The notes: a model not told the origin generated them from the sequence alone. Shown: positions 8,571 through 17,520, counted from the stretch's first letter. The stretch is 53,039 nucleotides of DNA from an uncultured Blautia sp. (GCA_900551075.1 URVB01000024.1:1-53039); one strand, 5' to 3'. Program-made: numbers and translations.

Positions 8571-8747
8571 TCTCCTTTATTAGAATGATAGATAATATAA
8601 AGGAAAATATACAAGATTTCTTAAAAAAAAGCAAGAATAAAAAAATATAATTTAGAGATGTAAAAAAATATAATTTGGGGGTGTCGAAAAAAGAGGAACT
8701 GTGATATAATGCATATGTCAAAAAATGAAAAATATTGTTACAAAATG

Positions 8748-8776
8748 TTTACATAAAGATAAAAAAGATATATCAT
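8748..8776 (+). promoter_or_regulatory. Sigma-A promoter for the surface-protein gene
   Basis: TTTACA (8748-8753), a 17-base spacer and TATCAT (8771-8776) form a good vegetative promoter about 70 bases before the gene. The 277-base gap also holds an AT-rich repeat (AAAAAATATAATTT, twice near 8640-8675) and another TATAAT at 8705. Confidence 0.7.
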
Positions 8777-8847
8777 GTTAAGAAAGCATGATTTCTTGGA
8801 AGATATGCTTACGGAATTGTTGATTGGTTTAAGGATTTGATAGAGGT

Positions 8848-10491
8848 ATGATGATGAAAAAAGAAAATAGAAATATGAAGATTTCCAGCAGAAAAAGTAT
8901 ACGGTTAATAGCAGCGGCTGCTTTATCGGCCGCATTATTGGCCGGACAGGCACAGCCCTTCATGGTAAAGGGGGATGATTCTGTTATAAGTGTAAGCAAT
9001 CTGATTCCTGATAACATTACGGTCGATTCTCCAATGTCTCTGTCGGAAATCTCTCTCCCGGGAAGTAAGTACGGTACTCTTTCCTGGGTGGACAGCAGCC
9101 GTGTTCCCACAGAACGTGTACAGTCCTATGATGTAGTATTCCATCCCTTTTCGTCTGTGGATTTGTCCGGAATTTCCGGGTGGGATGGAGAGTCAGATGC
9201 AATTTACGGTACTGTAACAGTGGTTGTAAGCAGTTTTGATTCTTATGGTAAGGAAGAATCAGAGGAGTCGTGGGAAAATGAGGAGTCGCAGGCAGCGGAA
9301 GAAACGGGATATGAAGAGGAGCCGGAATATACGGAAGAAACAGAGGATGTAGAGGATACAGAAGGAACAGATGATTCTGAGGAATCTGAGACACCGGGGG
9401 CGAACGGCGATTCAGAGTCAGGAGAAGGTGCGGAAGAGACAGAGGAACCGGACGAAGGTGAAGCCCCAGAAGAAAATAAAGATTCGGATGCAGGCGAAGA
9501 ACCCGAAGCGACAAAGGCGCCGGAGGAGAAAGAAGAACCCGAAGCGACAAAGGCGCCGGAGGATAATGAAACACCCGAAGTGACTGGGGTTCCGGAAATT
9601 CCGGAAGTACCGGAAGAGAATGAAGCACCCAAGTTGACTGAGACACCGGAGAAAGAGATAACTCCTGAGGCAACCAGGACACCGGAGAAGGAAGACAAGG
9701 ATAATATCTTTGACCGGCCGAAGGAGAAGGATGAACGTCCGGCAGCAGCGGATGAAGGCCTTACAACAGAGGAACAACAGCAGCGTGCAGAGGAGAATCA
9801 TAGCTGCAACGGTATATATGTTTCCGGTATTCATCTGCCATGGTATGTGCAGTTCCGCGCAACCAATGGGGACAGCTATGAATTTACGAATGAAGACGAA
9901 GCAAATATTTTCAAATCCTATGAATTTGAGCTGTGGGATTTGAAGAACAATACGGAATATCACATTCCGGATGGAGAATATATCAGCGTTACAGTTCCTG
10001 TAAAAGAGGGATATGAGTATACAATTGAGCATCTGTTGGACAATGGGGCAATGGAAACGATTATTCCCAGTGTGGATGGAAGTACAATGGTATTCAGTAC
10101 TCATTCCTTCAGTCCGTTTGGGATTGCCGGGAGCAAACCTCTTGTGGGCGGAGATATTACTGCGGATGGATATCAGAATGCGGTTACTCCGACGGTGACG
10201 CAGGCGGCATCGCCATCATCGGCAGCAAAGACGCCCTCGTCATCCGGAGGCACTTCGGAAGGGAACAGTTCTTCAGTATCCGGAGGCACTTCGGAAGGGA
10301 ACAGTTCTTCAGTATCCGGGGGCACTTCGGAAGGGAACAGTTCTTCAGTATCCGGGGGCTCTTCGGAGCGGAACAGTTCCGGCGATGCCGTAAATACGGG
10401 AGATACCACGAATATTTATCCGTTTGTGATTCTTGTAGCTGCGGCTGTGATCATTATCGGAGTGGTTATCTATCTGAAGAAAAGAAAATAA
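8848..10491 (+). CDS. Repeat-rich cell-surface protein with C-terminal membrane anchor
   Basis: This 547-residue protein starts with a signal peptide (basic start, hydrophobic stretch at about 20-36, likely cut near AGQAQP). A folded domain follows (about 45-130), then a long acidic region (about 133-300) rich in Glu, Pro and Thr with imperfect repeats such as EEPEATKAPEEK, a second domain (about 315-430) containing NGIYVSGIHLPWYVQF, a Ser/Gly repeat region (about 460-515), and the tail VNTGD, a hydrophobic helix and KKRK. This tail resembles a sortase signal, but the motif reads AVNTG rather than LPxTG, so it may be processed by a variant sortase or stay in the membrane. Acidic and Ser-rich stretches suggest a stalk through the wall. 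The function is unknown. A terminator follows at once. Confidence 0.75.
   Translation: MMMKKENRNMKISSRKSIRLIAAAALSAALLAGQAQPFMVKGDDSVISVSNLIPDNITVDSPMSLSEISLPGSKYGTLSWVDSSRVPTERVQSYDVVFHPFSSVDLSGISGWDGESDAIYGTVTVVVSSFDSYGKEESEESWENEESQAAEETGYEEEPEYTEETEDVEDTEGTDDSEESETPGANGDSESGEGAEETEEPDEGEAPEENKDSDAGEEPEATKAPEEKEEPEATKAPEDNETPEVTGVPEIPEVPEENEAPKLTETPEKEITPEATRTPEKEDKDNIFDRPKEKDERPAAADEGLTTEEQQQRAEENHSCNGIYVSGIHLPWYVQFRATNGDSYEFTNEDEANIFKSYEFELWDLKNNTEYHIPDGEYISVTVPVKEGYEYTIEHLLDNGAMETIIPSVDGSTMVFSTHSFSPFGIAGSKPLVGGDITADGYQNAVTPTVTQAASPSSAAKTPSSSGGTSEGNSSSVSGGTSEGNSSSVSGGTSEGNSSSVSGGSSERNSSGDAVNTGDTTNIYPFVILVAAAVIIIGVVIYLKKRK
10243..10380 (+). repeat. 36-bp in-frame tandem repeats in the surface-protein gene
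   Basis: Three near-identical 36-bp units start at 10243, 10279 and 10315, and a diverged fourth starts at 10351. Each encodes SGGTSEGNSSSV. The near identity at DNA level suggests recent expansion and possible length variation between strains. Confidence 0.9.
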
Positions 10492-10514
10492 ATACTGACA
10501 GGAATACAGACAGG

Positions 10515-10551
10515 AACCCTTCCATATATTGCTTATGGGAGGGTTGTTTTT
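10515..10551 (+). terminator. Terminator overlapping the ribosome binding site of the next gene
   Basis: A 12-bp stem (AACCCTTCCATA / TATGGGAGGGTT, one G-T pair) with a 7-base loop is followed by GTTTTT. The right arm holds GGGAGGG (10537-10543), the ribosome binding site for ATG 10552, so the hairpin both ends the surface-protein transcript and could hide that site in any read-through message. Confidence 0.8.
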
Positions 10552-10902
10552 ATGAAAGTAAAGGCTGTTCTGAAATCGCTCTTGTTTGCCTATGCATTGA
10601 CCGGTTTGTTTCTGCTCCTGCTGGCGTTTCTTCTGTTTCAGTTTGATCTGGGAGAGGGGCCTGTGGCAGCAGGAATTATAGCCGTGTATGTGATTTCCTG
10701 TCTGCTGGGCGGATTTATGGCAGGGAAGATCATGCGGAAGGATAAATATCTATGGGGCATCCTGGTCGGTCTCTGCTATTTTGTTCTTTTGATCACGGTT
10801 TCCTTTGCTGTACAGGGGAAATGGGATATGACTGCACAGCATGCAGTGACCACTTTTTTTATGTGTCTGGGCGGCGGTACGCTAGGTGGAATGCTGTCAT
10901 GA
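10552..10902 (+). CDS. TIGR04086 family four-helix membrane protein
   Basis: This 116-residue protein has four predicted membrane segments (about 8-28, 38-58, 66-86, 97-115) with glycine-rich patterns (LLGGFMAGKIMRK and FMCLGGGTLGGMLS). It matches the TIGR04086 family, a small integral membrane family found in Clostridia, often just upstream of the SCIFF peptide gene, as here. Its role is unknown. The ATG follows GGGAGGG by 8 bases, but that site lies in the terminator stem described above, so expression depends on read-through or on a start inside the stem. Confidence 0.78.
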   Translation: MKVKAVLKSLLFAYALTGLFLLLLAFLLFQFDLGEGPVAAGIIAVYVISCLLGGFMAGKIMRKDKYLWGILVGLCYFVLLITVSFAVQGKWDMTAQHAVTTFFMCLGGGTLGGMLS

Positions 10903-10994
10903 ACAGGGCATGTTTCGTGTGAAAAAAGGGCTTTTAAATTCAAAAGTTTTATGCTATACTATGCGGAGACAGATATACATAAGGAGGATATACC

Positions 10995-11135
10995 ATGGAG
11001 CATATCAAAACATTAAATACAAAGAGTTTACAGAACACGGTAAAAAAAGGCGGATGCGGCGAATGTCAAACATCCTGCCAGTCCGCATGCAAAACTTCCT
11101 GTACTGTAGGAAATCAGAGCTGCGAACATAAATAA
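10995..11135 (+). CDS. SCIFF ranthipeptide precursor (six cysteines in forty-five)
   Basis: This 46-residue peptide has the SCIFF family layout: a leader starting MEHIKTLNTKSLQNT, then a core with six cysteines (residues 21, 24, 28, 32, 36, 43) in KKGGCGECQTSCQSACKTSC. SCIFF peptides are universal in many Clostridia. The neighbouring radical-SAM enzyme links a core cysteine sulfur to a carbon of a nearby residue (threonine in the characterised Clostridium thermocellum pair), giving a ranthipeptide; the biological role is uncertain and has been linked to quorum sensing and population control. A strong ribosome binding site (AAGGAGG) precedes ATG 10995. The promoter is probably the extended -10 TATGCTATACT ending at 10960. 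Confidence 0.93.
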   Translation: MEHIKTLNTKSLQNTVKKGGCGECQTSCQSACKTSCTVGNQSCEHK

Positions 11136-11157
11136 GACGATTCTGGATGAACCAGTT

Positions 11158-11208
11158 AAGCAGCGGGGTGAAATCCGCTGCTTATTCTTATGGAGCCGGT
11201 TTCGGCTC
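11158..11208 (+). promoter_or_regulatory. Two tandem hairpins between SCIFF precursor and maturase genes
   Basis: The first hairpin is a 9-bp stem AAGCAGCGG/CCGCTGCTT (11158-11183) and the second a 6-bp stem GAGCCG/CGGCTC (11193-11208). Neither has a long T-run. They may protect or partly terminate the message so that more precursor than enzyme is made. Confidence 0.6.
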
Positions 11209-11239
11209 ATAAAATGCTACAGGAAAGGATTTCAGAGAA

Positions 11240-12604
11240 ATGAGTCTGATTCACAGATACCAGAGCAATGGATATAATATTGTTTTGGATATTAACAGCG
11301 GCTGTATTCATCTGGTGGATGAAGTGACGTATGAAGTACTTCCGTATCTTGAAGAGGGGGCAGGCGCAGCAGAGATTGTGGAGCGGCTGCAGGAACGTTA
11401 TACCCGGGAGGATATTGAAACCTCTGTTGCTGAATGTGAAAAACTGAGAGAGCAGGGGATGCTGTTCACGAAGGATATTTATGAGGGGATCATCGATGAG
11501 TTTGCTAAAAACAGGCAGACTGTAGTAAAAGCCCTTTGCCTGCATATTGCCCATGACTGCAATCTTGCGTGCAGATACTGTTTTGCAGAGGAGGGAGAAT
11601 ATCACGGAAGAAGAGCAATGATGTCTTTTGAAGTGGGCAAAAGGGCTTTGGATTTTCTGATCGCCAATTCCGGCTCCAGAAAAAATCTGGAGGTTGATTT
11701 CTTCGGGGGCGAGCCTCTGCTGAATTGGCAGGTTGTAAAAGACCTTGTCAGGTATGGAAGAGAGCAGGAAAAGCTTCATAACAAAAAGTTTCGTTTTACT
11801 CTCACGACTAACGGCGTTCTGTTAAACGACGAGATCATGGAATTCTGCAATCGGGAAATGGGCAATGTTGTGCTGAGTGTGGACGGGAGAAGGGAAATAC
11901 ATGATTACATGCGTCCTTTCCGAAAAGGCGCAGGAAGCTACGATCTGGTTATGCCGAAATTCCGTAAGTTTGCAGAATCCAGAAATCAGGATAAATATTA
12001 TGTACGGGGAACCTTTACGCATCACAATCTGGATTTTTCGAAGGATGTCCTGCATCTGGCCGATATGGGATTCAGGCAGATTTCCGTTGAACCGGTGGTG
12101 GCCCCTGAGGAAGAGGCATATGCGATTCGGGAAGAGGATATTCCGAAGCTGCTGGAGGAATACGATATTCTGGCTAAAGAGATGATTGCCAGAGAAAAGG
12201 CAGGGAAAGGCTTTAACTTTTTTCATTTTATGATCGACCTGACCGGCGGACCGTGTGTGTACAAACGTTTGTCCGGCTGTGGCTCAGGAACGGAGTATCT
12301 GGCCGTAACACCTTGGGGAGATTTTTATCCCTGCCATCAGTTTGTGGGCGAAGAGCAGTTTTTAATGGGAAATGTAGAGGAAGGTATTATAAGACCGGAG
12401 GTCCGGGAGAAGTTTGCCGGGTGCAATGTCTATACAAAGGAAGCCTGCAGAGATTGCTTTGCAAGGTTTTACTGCAGCGGCGGATGTGCCGCGAATGCTT
12501 ATCATTTCCAGGGAAATGTAAATGGAAATTATGAAATCGGATGTGTGCTCCAGAGGAAACGTGTGGAGTGCGCAATCATGATAAAAGCCGCGTTAGCGGA
12601 GTAA
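11240..12604 (+). CDS. SCIFF maturase, radical SAM/SPASM thioether synthase
   Basis: Residues 1-90 form a PqqD-like peptide-recognition domain (starts SLIHRYQSNGYNIVLD). The radical-SAM core has the cluster motif C107-x3-C111-x2-C114 (in HDCNLACRYC) and the glycine-rich strand DFFGGEPLLNW. The C-terminal SPASM region supplies ligands for two more clusters (CGSG, FYPCHQF, then CRDCFARFYCSGGC and a final GCVLQ). Length (454 residues) and domains match TIGR03974-type maturases such as CteB. It should bind the SCIFF leader and install a thioether in its core. The gene lies 104 bases after the precursor, with two hairpins between, and 22 bases before secDF. Confidence 0.95.
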   Translation: MSLIHRYQSNGYNIVLDINSGCIHLVDEVTYEVLPYLEEGAGAAEIVERLQERYTREDIETSVAECEKLREQGMLFTKDIYEGIIDEFAKNRQTVVKALCLHIAHDCNLACRYCFAEEGEYHGRRAMMSFEVGKRALDFLIANSGSRKNLEVDFFGGEPLLNWQVVKDLVRYGREQEKLHNKKFRFTLTTNGVLLNDEIMEFCNREMGNVVLSVDGRREIHDYMRPFRKGAGSYDLVMPKFRKFAESRNQDKYYVRGTFTHHNLDFSKDVLHLADMGFRQISVEPVVAPEEEAYAIREEDIPKLLEEYDILAKEMIAREKAGKGFNFFHFMIDLTGGPCVYKRLSGCGSGTEYLAVTPWGDFYPCHQFVGEEQFLMGNVEEGIIRPEVREKFAGCNVYTKEACRDCFARFYCSGGCAANAYHFQGNVNGNYEIGCVLQRKRVECAIMIKAALAE

Positions 12605-12626
12605 AAAAGTAAGAAGGGAAAGAACA

Positions 12627-15029
12627 ATGAAGAAAAACAGAGGAATTGTAGTGCTTCTGCTGACTGTCATTTTCACTGTGTTCTTATGCTATACTGCAGC
12701 GGTAGGCATCGGTCCGACCGGTACTGGTGCAGCGAGGCATATTAAGACGGGTCTTGACCTGGCCGGCGGTGTCAGCATTACGTATCAGACCAAGGACAGC
12801 AATCCGGGCAGTGAGGATATGTCAGATACCGTTTATAAGCTGCAGAAGCGTGTGGAACAGTACAGCACGGAGGCACAGGCTTATCAGGAAGGCAATAACC
12901 GCATCAATGTAGAAATTCCGGGTGTAACGGATGCCAATGCGATTCTGGAAGAATTGGGTAAGCCGGGGTCTCTCTGCTTTGTAGAGCAGGCGGATGCGGA
13001 TGGCAATGAAAACTTTACTTACGGAACAAATGGATACGAGCTTTCCAGAACTCTGGAAGAAATCCGTGAAGCAGGTTCTGTTGTTCTGGAGGGTACAGAT
13101 ATTGCCAATGCAGAAGGCGGTGCGATTCAGGATTCCAATACCAATTCCAGAGAGTATGTAGTCAGCCTGACGCTTACAGAAGAGGGAAAACAAAAGTTTG
13201 CTGAGGTCACAGAGGCGAATGTTGGAAAGCCGATCGCTATCGTATATGACAACAATGTGTTAAGTGCACCGAATGTAAAGGAAGCCATTACAGGCGGACA
13301 GGCACAGATCGATGGAATGGCAAGTGTGGAAGAAGCGCAGAACCTTGCATCCTATATCCGAATCGGATCACTGAGCCTGGAATTGGAAGAGCTTCGTTCC
13401 AGCGTAGTGGCAGCTCAGCTTGGTGAAGAGGCAATCGCTACAAGTGTGAAGGCAGCGGCTATAGGTCTGGTTATTGTGATTCTGTTCATGATCATTGTAT
13501 ATCGTGTACCGGGTCTTGTAGCAGGAATTGCACTGATTCTTTATACAGCGCTTATGCTGATCACGCTGAATGCATTTGACATTACGCTGACGCTTCCGGG
13601 TATTGCAGGTATCATTCTGGGTATCGGTATGGCGGTGGATGCAAATGTTATAATTTATGCGCGTATTCGAGAGGAAATCGGAGCAGGTATTTCTGTAAGG
13701 AATGCGATCAGGGGAGGCTTTAAGAAAGCATTTTCCGCGATCTTTGATGGCAACATCACGACACTGATCGCTGCCTGCGTATTGATGTGGCTTGGCTCCG
13801 GTACGGTAAAGGGCTTTGCATATACCCTGGCTTTGGGTATCGTGCTTTCTATGTTTACGGCCCTTGTTGTTTCCAGACTAGTTGTAAGTGCTCTCTATGC
13901 GGTAGGTATCCGTAATGAAAAATTATATGGAAAAACCGGGAGGAGAAACGCAGCCCATTTTGTTGAAAAAAGAAGAATATTTTTTATTGTTTCTTTGATT
14001 CTGGTTCTGAGTGCTCCGGTGGCTATGCTGGTACACAGTCGGATGGGAGACAATGCGCTGAATTACAGCCTGGAATTTTCCGGCGGAACTGCAACAAATG
14101 TAACCTTTAATGAAGAAATGGATATCAAACAGATCGACTCCGAGGTTACTCCTTTGGTGGAGGAGGTCACAGGTGATAAAAACGTACAGCCGACGAAGGT
14201 CGTAGGTACGAATCAGGTTATCATCAAGACACGTTCCCTGACCCTGGATGAGCGTCAGAGTCTGAACCAGGCATTGGTGGACGAATTCGGTGTGGATGAG
14301 AGCCTGATTTCCGCAGAGAGTATTTCAGCAACTGTAAGCTCTGAAATGCGCAGGGATGCGATCGTGGCAGTTATTGTAGCAACGGTCTTCATGCTGCTGT
14401 ATATCTGGTTCCGTTTCAAGGATATTCGTTTTGCAAGCAGTGCGGTGCTGGCACTACTTCATGATGTGCTTGTAGTACTTGCATTCTATGCGGTGGCGAG
14501 AGTATCCGTGGGAAATACCTTTATAGCCTGCATGCTGACAATTGTAGGTTATTCTATCAATGCAACGATCGTTATCTTTGACCGTATTCGGGAGAATCTG
14601 CATGGTAGTAAACGTTTGGAAAATTTGGAAGAGATTGTCAATAATAGTATTACACAGACGCTGACAAGGAGTATTTATACTTCTTTTACTACTTTCGTTA
14701 TGGTAGCGGTGCTCTATATTATGGGTGTGTCTTCTATCCGTGAGTTTGCAGCTCCGCTTATGGTAGGTATTCTCTGCGGTGCGTATTCTTCCGTATGCAT
14801 TACCGGTGCACTTTGGCTGGTAATGAAGAAGAAGTTCCAGGGAGGAGCAAAGACAGCGGCAGTTACCGCTGTTAAATCTGCCCCTGCAGCTTCTGTACCG
14901 AAAAAGGAAAAGAAAACGGAGCAGACCGTGAGGAGAGATCCAAATCAGCCGAAAAAGAAAAACCGTAAAAGAGTAGCAGAACGTCTTGCGGCTCAGGAAG
15001 CGGCAGCGCAGGAAGAAAAATCCGAATAA
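12627..15029 (+). CDS. secDF: Protein translocase subunit SecDF (fused)
   Basis: This 800-residue protein joins SecD (about 1-430) and SecF (about 440-730). Each half has one membrane helix, an external P1-type domain and five further helices. Family motifs are DLAGGVSITY near the start, ILGIGMAVDANVIIYARIRE in SecD and GYSINATIVIFDRIREN in SecF. The proton-driven complex pulls exported proteins from the SecYEG channel. The C-terminal tail (about 740-800) is Lys/Ala-rich and lies inside the cell. The gene is probably cotranscribed with the SCIFF maturase, a neighbourhood conserved in Clostridia, and could link peptide export to the Sec path; that link is inference. Confidence 0.95.
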   Translation: MKKNRGIVVLLLTVIFTVFLCYTAAVGIGPTGTGAARHIKTGLDLAGGVSITYQTKDSNPGSEDMSDTVYKLQKRVEQYSTEAQAYQEGNNRINVEIPGVTDANAILEELGKPGSLCFVEQADADGNENFTYGTNGYELSRTLEEIREAGSVVLEGTDIANAEGGAIQDSNTNSREYVVSLTLTEEGKQKFAEVTEANVGKPIAIVYDNNVLSAPNVKEAITGGQAQIDGMASVEEAQNLASYIRIGSLSLELEELRSSVVAAQLGEEAIATSVKAAAIGLVIVILFMIIVYRVPGLVAGIALILYTALMLITLNAFDITLTLPGIAGIILGIGMAVDANVIIYARIREEIGAGISVRNAIRGGFKKAFSAIFDGNITTLIAACVLMWLGSGTVKGFAYTLALGIVLSMFTALVVSRLVVSALYAVGIRNEKLYGKTGRRNAAHFVEKRRIFFIVSLILVLSAPVAMLVHSRMGDNALNYSLEFSGGTATNVTFNEEMDIKQIDSEVTPLVEEVTGDKNVQPTKVVGTNQVIIKTRSLTLDERQSLNQALVDEFGVDESLISAESISATVSSEMRRDAIVAVIVATVFMLLYIWFRFKDIRFASSAVLALLHDVLVVLAFYAVARVSVGNTFIACMLTIVGYSINATIVIFDRIRENLHGSKRLENLEEIVNNSITQTLTRSIYTSFTTFVMVAVLYIMGVSSIREFAAPLMVGILCGAYSSVCITGALWLVMKKKFQGGAKTAAVTAVKSAPAASVPKKEKKTEQTVRRDPNQPKKKNRKRVAERLAAQEAAAQEEKSE

Positions 15030-15044
15030 TACAATGAATAACGA

Positions 15045-15077
15045 ATCCCGGGACAGATTTTCTGCCCCGGGATGTTT
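15045..15077 (+). terminator. Hairpin terminator after secDF
   Basis: An 8-bp stem ATCCCGGG/CCCGGGAT with a 13-base loop is followed by GTTTTA. The short T-tract makes it a moderate terminator. Confidence 0.65.
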
Positions 15078-15141
15078 TATACATCCGAAGCATATACTTT
15101 GGAGTGATGATGGTTGAGATTAATTAGGAGTACAGACAGAT

Positions 15142-16854
15142 ATGGAAAAATGGGTGGTAACAGCGAAAAGAGCAGACTTTCAGAAAATCGGAAGGACCTT
15201 TGGGATTGCTCCGGTCATCGCACGGCTGATTCGGAATCGTGATGTGGAAGGAATGGAAAATATCCGAAGTTATCTCTATGGAAAGGTGGAAGAACTGCCA
15301 TCTCCATGGCTTTTGAAGGATATGGAAAAGGCTGTGGGAATTTTAGCGGAAAAGATCAAAGAAAAGAAGAAAATCCGGATTATCGGAGATTATGATATTG
15401 ATGGGGTAACCTCTACTTATATATTGCTGACAGGCTTTTTACGCCTCGGGGCAGTGACAGATACATATATACCCGACAGAATTGCCGATGGCTATGGCAT
15501 CCATGAACATCTGATCCAGCAGGCTTTTGAGGACAGGATTGACACGATCGTGACCTGTGATAATGGAATTGCTGCTTCTTCAGAGATTGCTTCTGCAAAA
15601 GAGAGGGGAATGACCGTAGTCGTTACCGATCATCATGAAATACCTTACCGGGAGACAGAAAACGGCAGAGAGCTGATTCTTCCTCCCGCCGATGCCATTA
15701 TTAATCCGAAACAGCCACAATGCGCTTATCCGTATAAAAATATCTGTGGTGCGGTTGTGGCGTGGAAGCTTATCTGGGCTTTGTACGAAAGATTCGGCAT
15801 ATCTGACAAAGAGATTATGGAATTTCTGGAATTAGCAGCCATAGCGACCGTTGGAGATGTTATGGATCTTCAGGGTGAAAACCGCATCTTGGTAAAGGAA
15901 GGGCTGAGGAGACTTTCCAATACAAAAAATCCGGGACTGCAGGCATTGATCCGTACAAACGGATTGGAGGATGGGCCGATTACCGCATATCATATCGGGT
16001 TTGTTTTGGGACCATGTATCAATGCAAGCGGAAGGCTGGATACTGCGGCACGCTCACTGAAACTGCTGCAGGCAGAGGATAGGGATACTGCAGCGGGGCT
16101 TGCAGGCGATCTGACGGCCCTCAATCAGAGCCGGAAGGCGATGACAGAGGAAGGAAAGAAGGAAGCGGAGTATCTGGTGGAACATACATCTGTAGGGGCG
16201 GACAGAGTGCTGGTCATCTATCTGCCGAAGTGTCATGAAAGTCTTGCGGGTATTATAGCCGGAAGAATCCGCGAAAAATATCATAAGCCTGTGTTTGTCC
16301 TTACAAAGGGAGAAAAAGGCATCAAAGGGAGCGGGCGATCCATTGAGGCATATTCTATGTTTGAGGAACTGGTGAAATGTGCGGAGCTTTTGGAACAGTT
16401 CGGGGGACATCCTATGGCTGCGGGACTTTCCCTGCGGGAGGAAAACCTGGAGGCATTCAGGCAGGCCGTAAACAAAAACTGCAGTCTGACAGAAGCGGAT
16501 CTCACGCCTAAGGTGGTGATTGATGTGCCGATGCCCATTTCTTACGTAACGAAGGAATTGACAGATCAGCTTGCCCTTCTGGAACCTTTTGGGAAGGGAA
16601 ATACAAAACCTTTGTTTGCACAAAGGGGACTGCGTGTTTTAAATGGGAGAATTTTTGGGAAGAATCAAAATGTGGCAAAGCTGCAGCTTATGGATGATTC
16701 CGGCAGTCTTATGGACGCCGTGTATTTTGGTGAGGCAGAAGCATTTATGGAATATGCGAAAAAGCAGGAAAAAATTTCCGTGACTTATTATCCGGAAATC
16801 GATACCTATCAGGGCAGAGAAAAACTGCAGGTCATTATCCGCAATTATTGCTGA
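15142..16854 (+). CDS. recJ: Single-stranded-DNA-specific exonuclease RecJ
   Basis: This 570-residue DHH-family nuclease has motif I IGDYDIDGVTST (about residue 81), the DHH motif VVTDHHEIP, the LAAIATVGDVMDL and INASGRLDTA motifs, and the DHHA1 motif LLEQFGGHPMAAGLSL. A C-terminal OB-like domain follows (about 465-570). RecJ degrades single-stranded DNA 5' to 3' in recombination and repair using Mn/Mg. It is shorter than the B. subtilis protein (about 780 residues) and lacks its extra C-terminal domain, as is usual in Lachnospiraceae. It precedes apt and rel in the common Firmicutes order. Confidence 0.95.
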   Translation: MEKWVVTAKRADFQKIGRTFGIAPVIARLIRNRDVEGMENIRSYLYGKVEELPSPWLLKDMEKAVGILAEKIKEKKKIRIIGDYDIDGVTSTYILLTGFLRLGAVTDTYIPDRIADGYGIHEHLIQQAFEDRIDTIVTCDNGIAASSEIASAKERGMTVVVTDHHEIPYRETENGRELILPPADAIINPKQPQCAYPYKNICGAVVAWKLIWALYERFGISDKEIMEFLELAAIATVGDVMDLQGENRILVKEGLRRLSNTKNPGLQALIRTNGLEDGPITAYHIGFVLGPCINASGRLDTAARSLKLLQAEDRDTAAGLAGDLTALNQSRKAMTEEGKKEAEYLVEHTSVGADRVLVIYLPKCHESLAGIIAGRIREKYHKPVFVLTKGEKGIKGSGRSIEAYSMFEELVKCAELLEQFGGHPMAAGLSLREENLEAFRQAVNKNCSLTEADLTPKVVIDVPMPISYVTKELTDQLALLEPFGKGNTKPLFAQRGLRVLNGRIFGKNQNVAKLQLMDDSGSLMDAVYFGEAEAFMEYAKKQEKISVTYYPEIDTYQGREKLQVIIRNYC

Positions 16855-16923
16855 AGACCGGAATTTTTCTGCTGAATCGTCGGGAAATCCGTTGGATTTA
16901 TGCGGACCCTGTCGGGTTTTTCA

Positions 16924-16952
16924 TTGATTCCCTATAAAAAAGATGATATACT
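16924..16952 (+). promoter_or_regulatory. Sigma-A promoter for apt
   Basis: TTGATT (16924-16929), a 17-base spacer and TATACT (16947-16952). It starts a transcript separate from recJ for apt and possibly rel. Confidence 0.75.
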
Positions 16953-16995
16953 AATGTACATATATTATCCTAAAAACAGTTAGAGGAGTGGAATT

Positions 16996-17520
16996 ATGAA
17001 GAAGATCGAAGAATATGTGAGAAGTATCCCGGATTTTCCGGAATCAGGAATTATTTTCCGTGATGTCACAAGTATTTTGCAGGATGCCGATGGGCTGCAG
17101 TTGGCAATCGACTCCATGCAGAACTGTTTGAAAGATGCGGATGTAGACGTAATTGTCGGTACAGAATCCAGAGGTTTTATCTTTGGAGTACCGATTGCAT
17201 ATAACCTTCATAAACCGTTCGTTCCGGTGCGTAAGAAAGGCAAGCTTCCGTGCGAAACGATTTCCAGAAGCTATGATTTGGAATATGGAAGCGCAACGAT
17301 TGAGATGCATAAGGATTCCGTTAAGCCGGGTCAGAGGGTTGCAATCGTAGATGACCTGATCGCTACAGGCGGTACCATTGAAGCGGCAATAAAAATGATT
17401 GAAGAATTGGGCGGTGAGGTAGTGAAGGTCGTATTACTTATGGAATTAGCCGGGCTGAAGGGGCGTGATAAGCTGAGCGGCTATGACGTGGAGTCCGTAA
17501 TTTGTTATGAGGGCAAATAG
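16996..17520 (+). CDS. apt: Adenine phosphoribosyltransferase
   Basis: This 174-residue enzyme shows the APRT N-terminal signature IPDFPESGIIFRDVTSIL, the GTESRGFIFGVPIAY motif, and the PRPP-binding loop VAIVDDLIATGGTIEAA. It converts adenine and PRPP to AMP in purine salvage. Length and motifs are standard. A promoter lies 50 bases upstream. A stable hairpin overlaps its stop codon in the gap before rel. Confidence 0.97.
   Translation: MKKIEEYVRSIPDFPESGIIFRDVTSILQDADGLQLAIDSMQNCLKDADVDVIVGTESRGFIFGVPIAYNLHKPFVPVRKKGKLPCETISRSYDLEYGSATIEMHKDSVKPGQRVAIVDDLIATGGTIEAAIKMIEELGGEVVKVVLLMELAGLKGRDKLSGYDVESVICYEGK

Noticed and set aside
8651..8658. A single TTTAGAGA near a TATAAT upstream of the surface-protein gene
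   Set aside because: It is one half-site with no second copy 11 bp away and a 10-base distance to the -10, so it does not fit the four-promoter rule.
9243..9698. Ser/Gly-rich open frames on the minus strand within the surface-protein gene
   Set aside because: They are the reverse of the acidic Glu/Pro repeats (GAA/GAG codons give Ser/Phe when reversed) and have no start signals.
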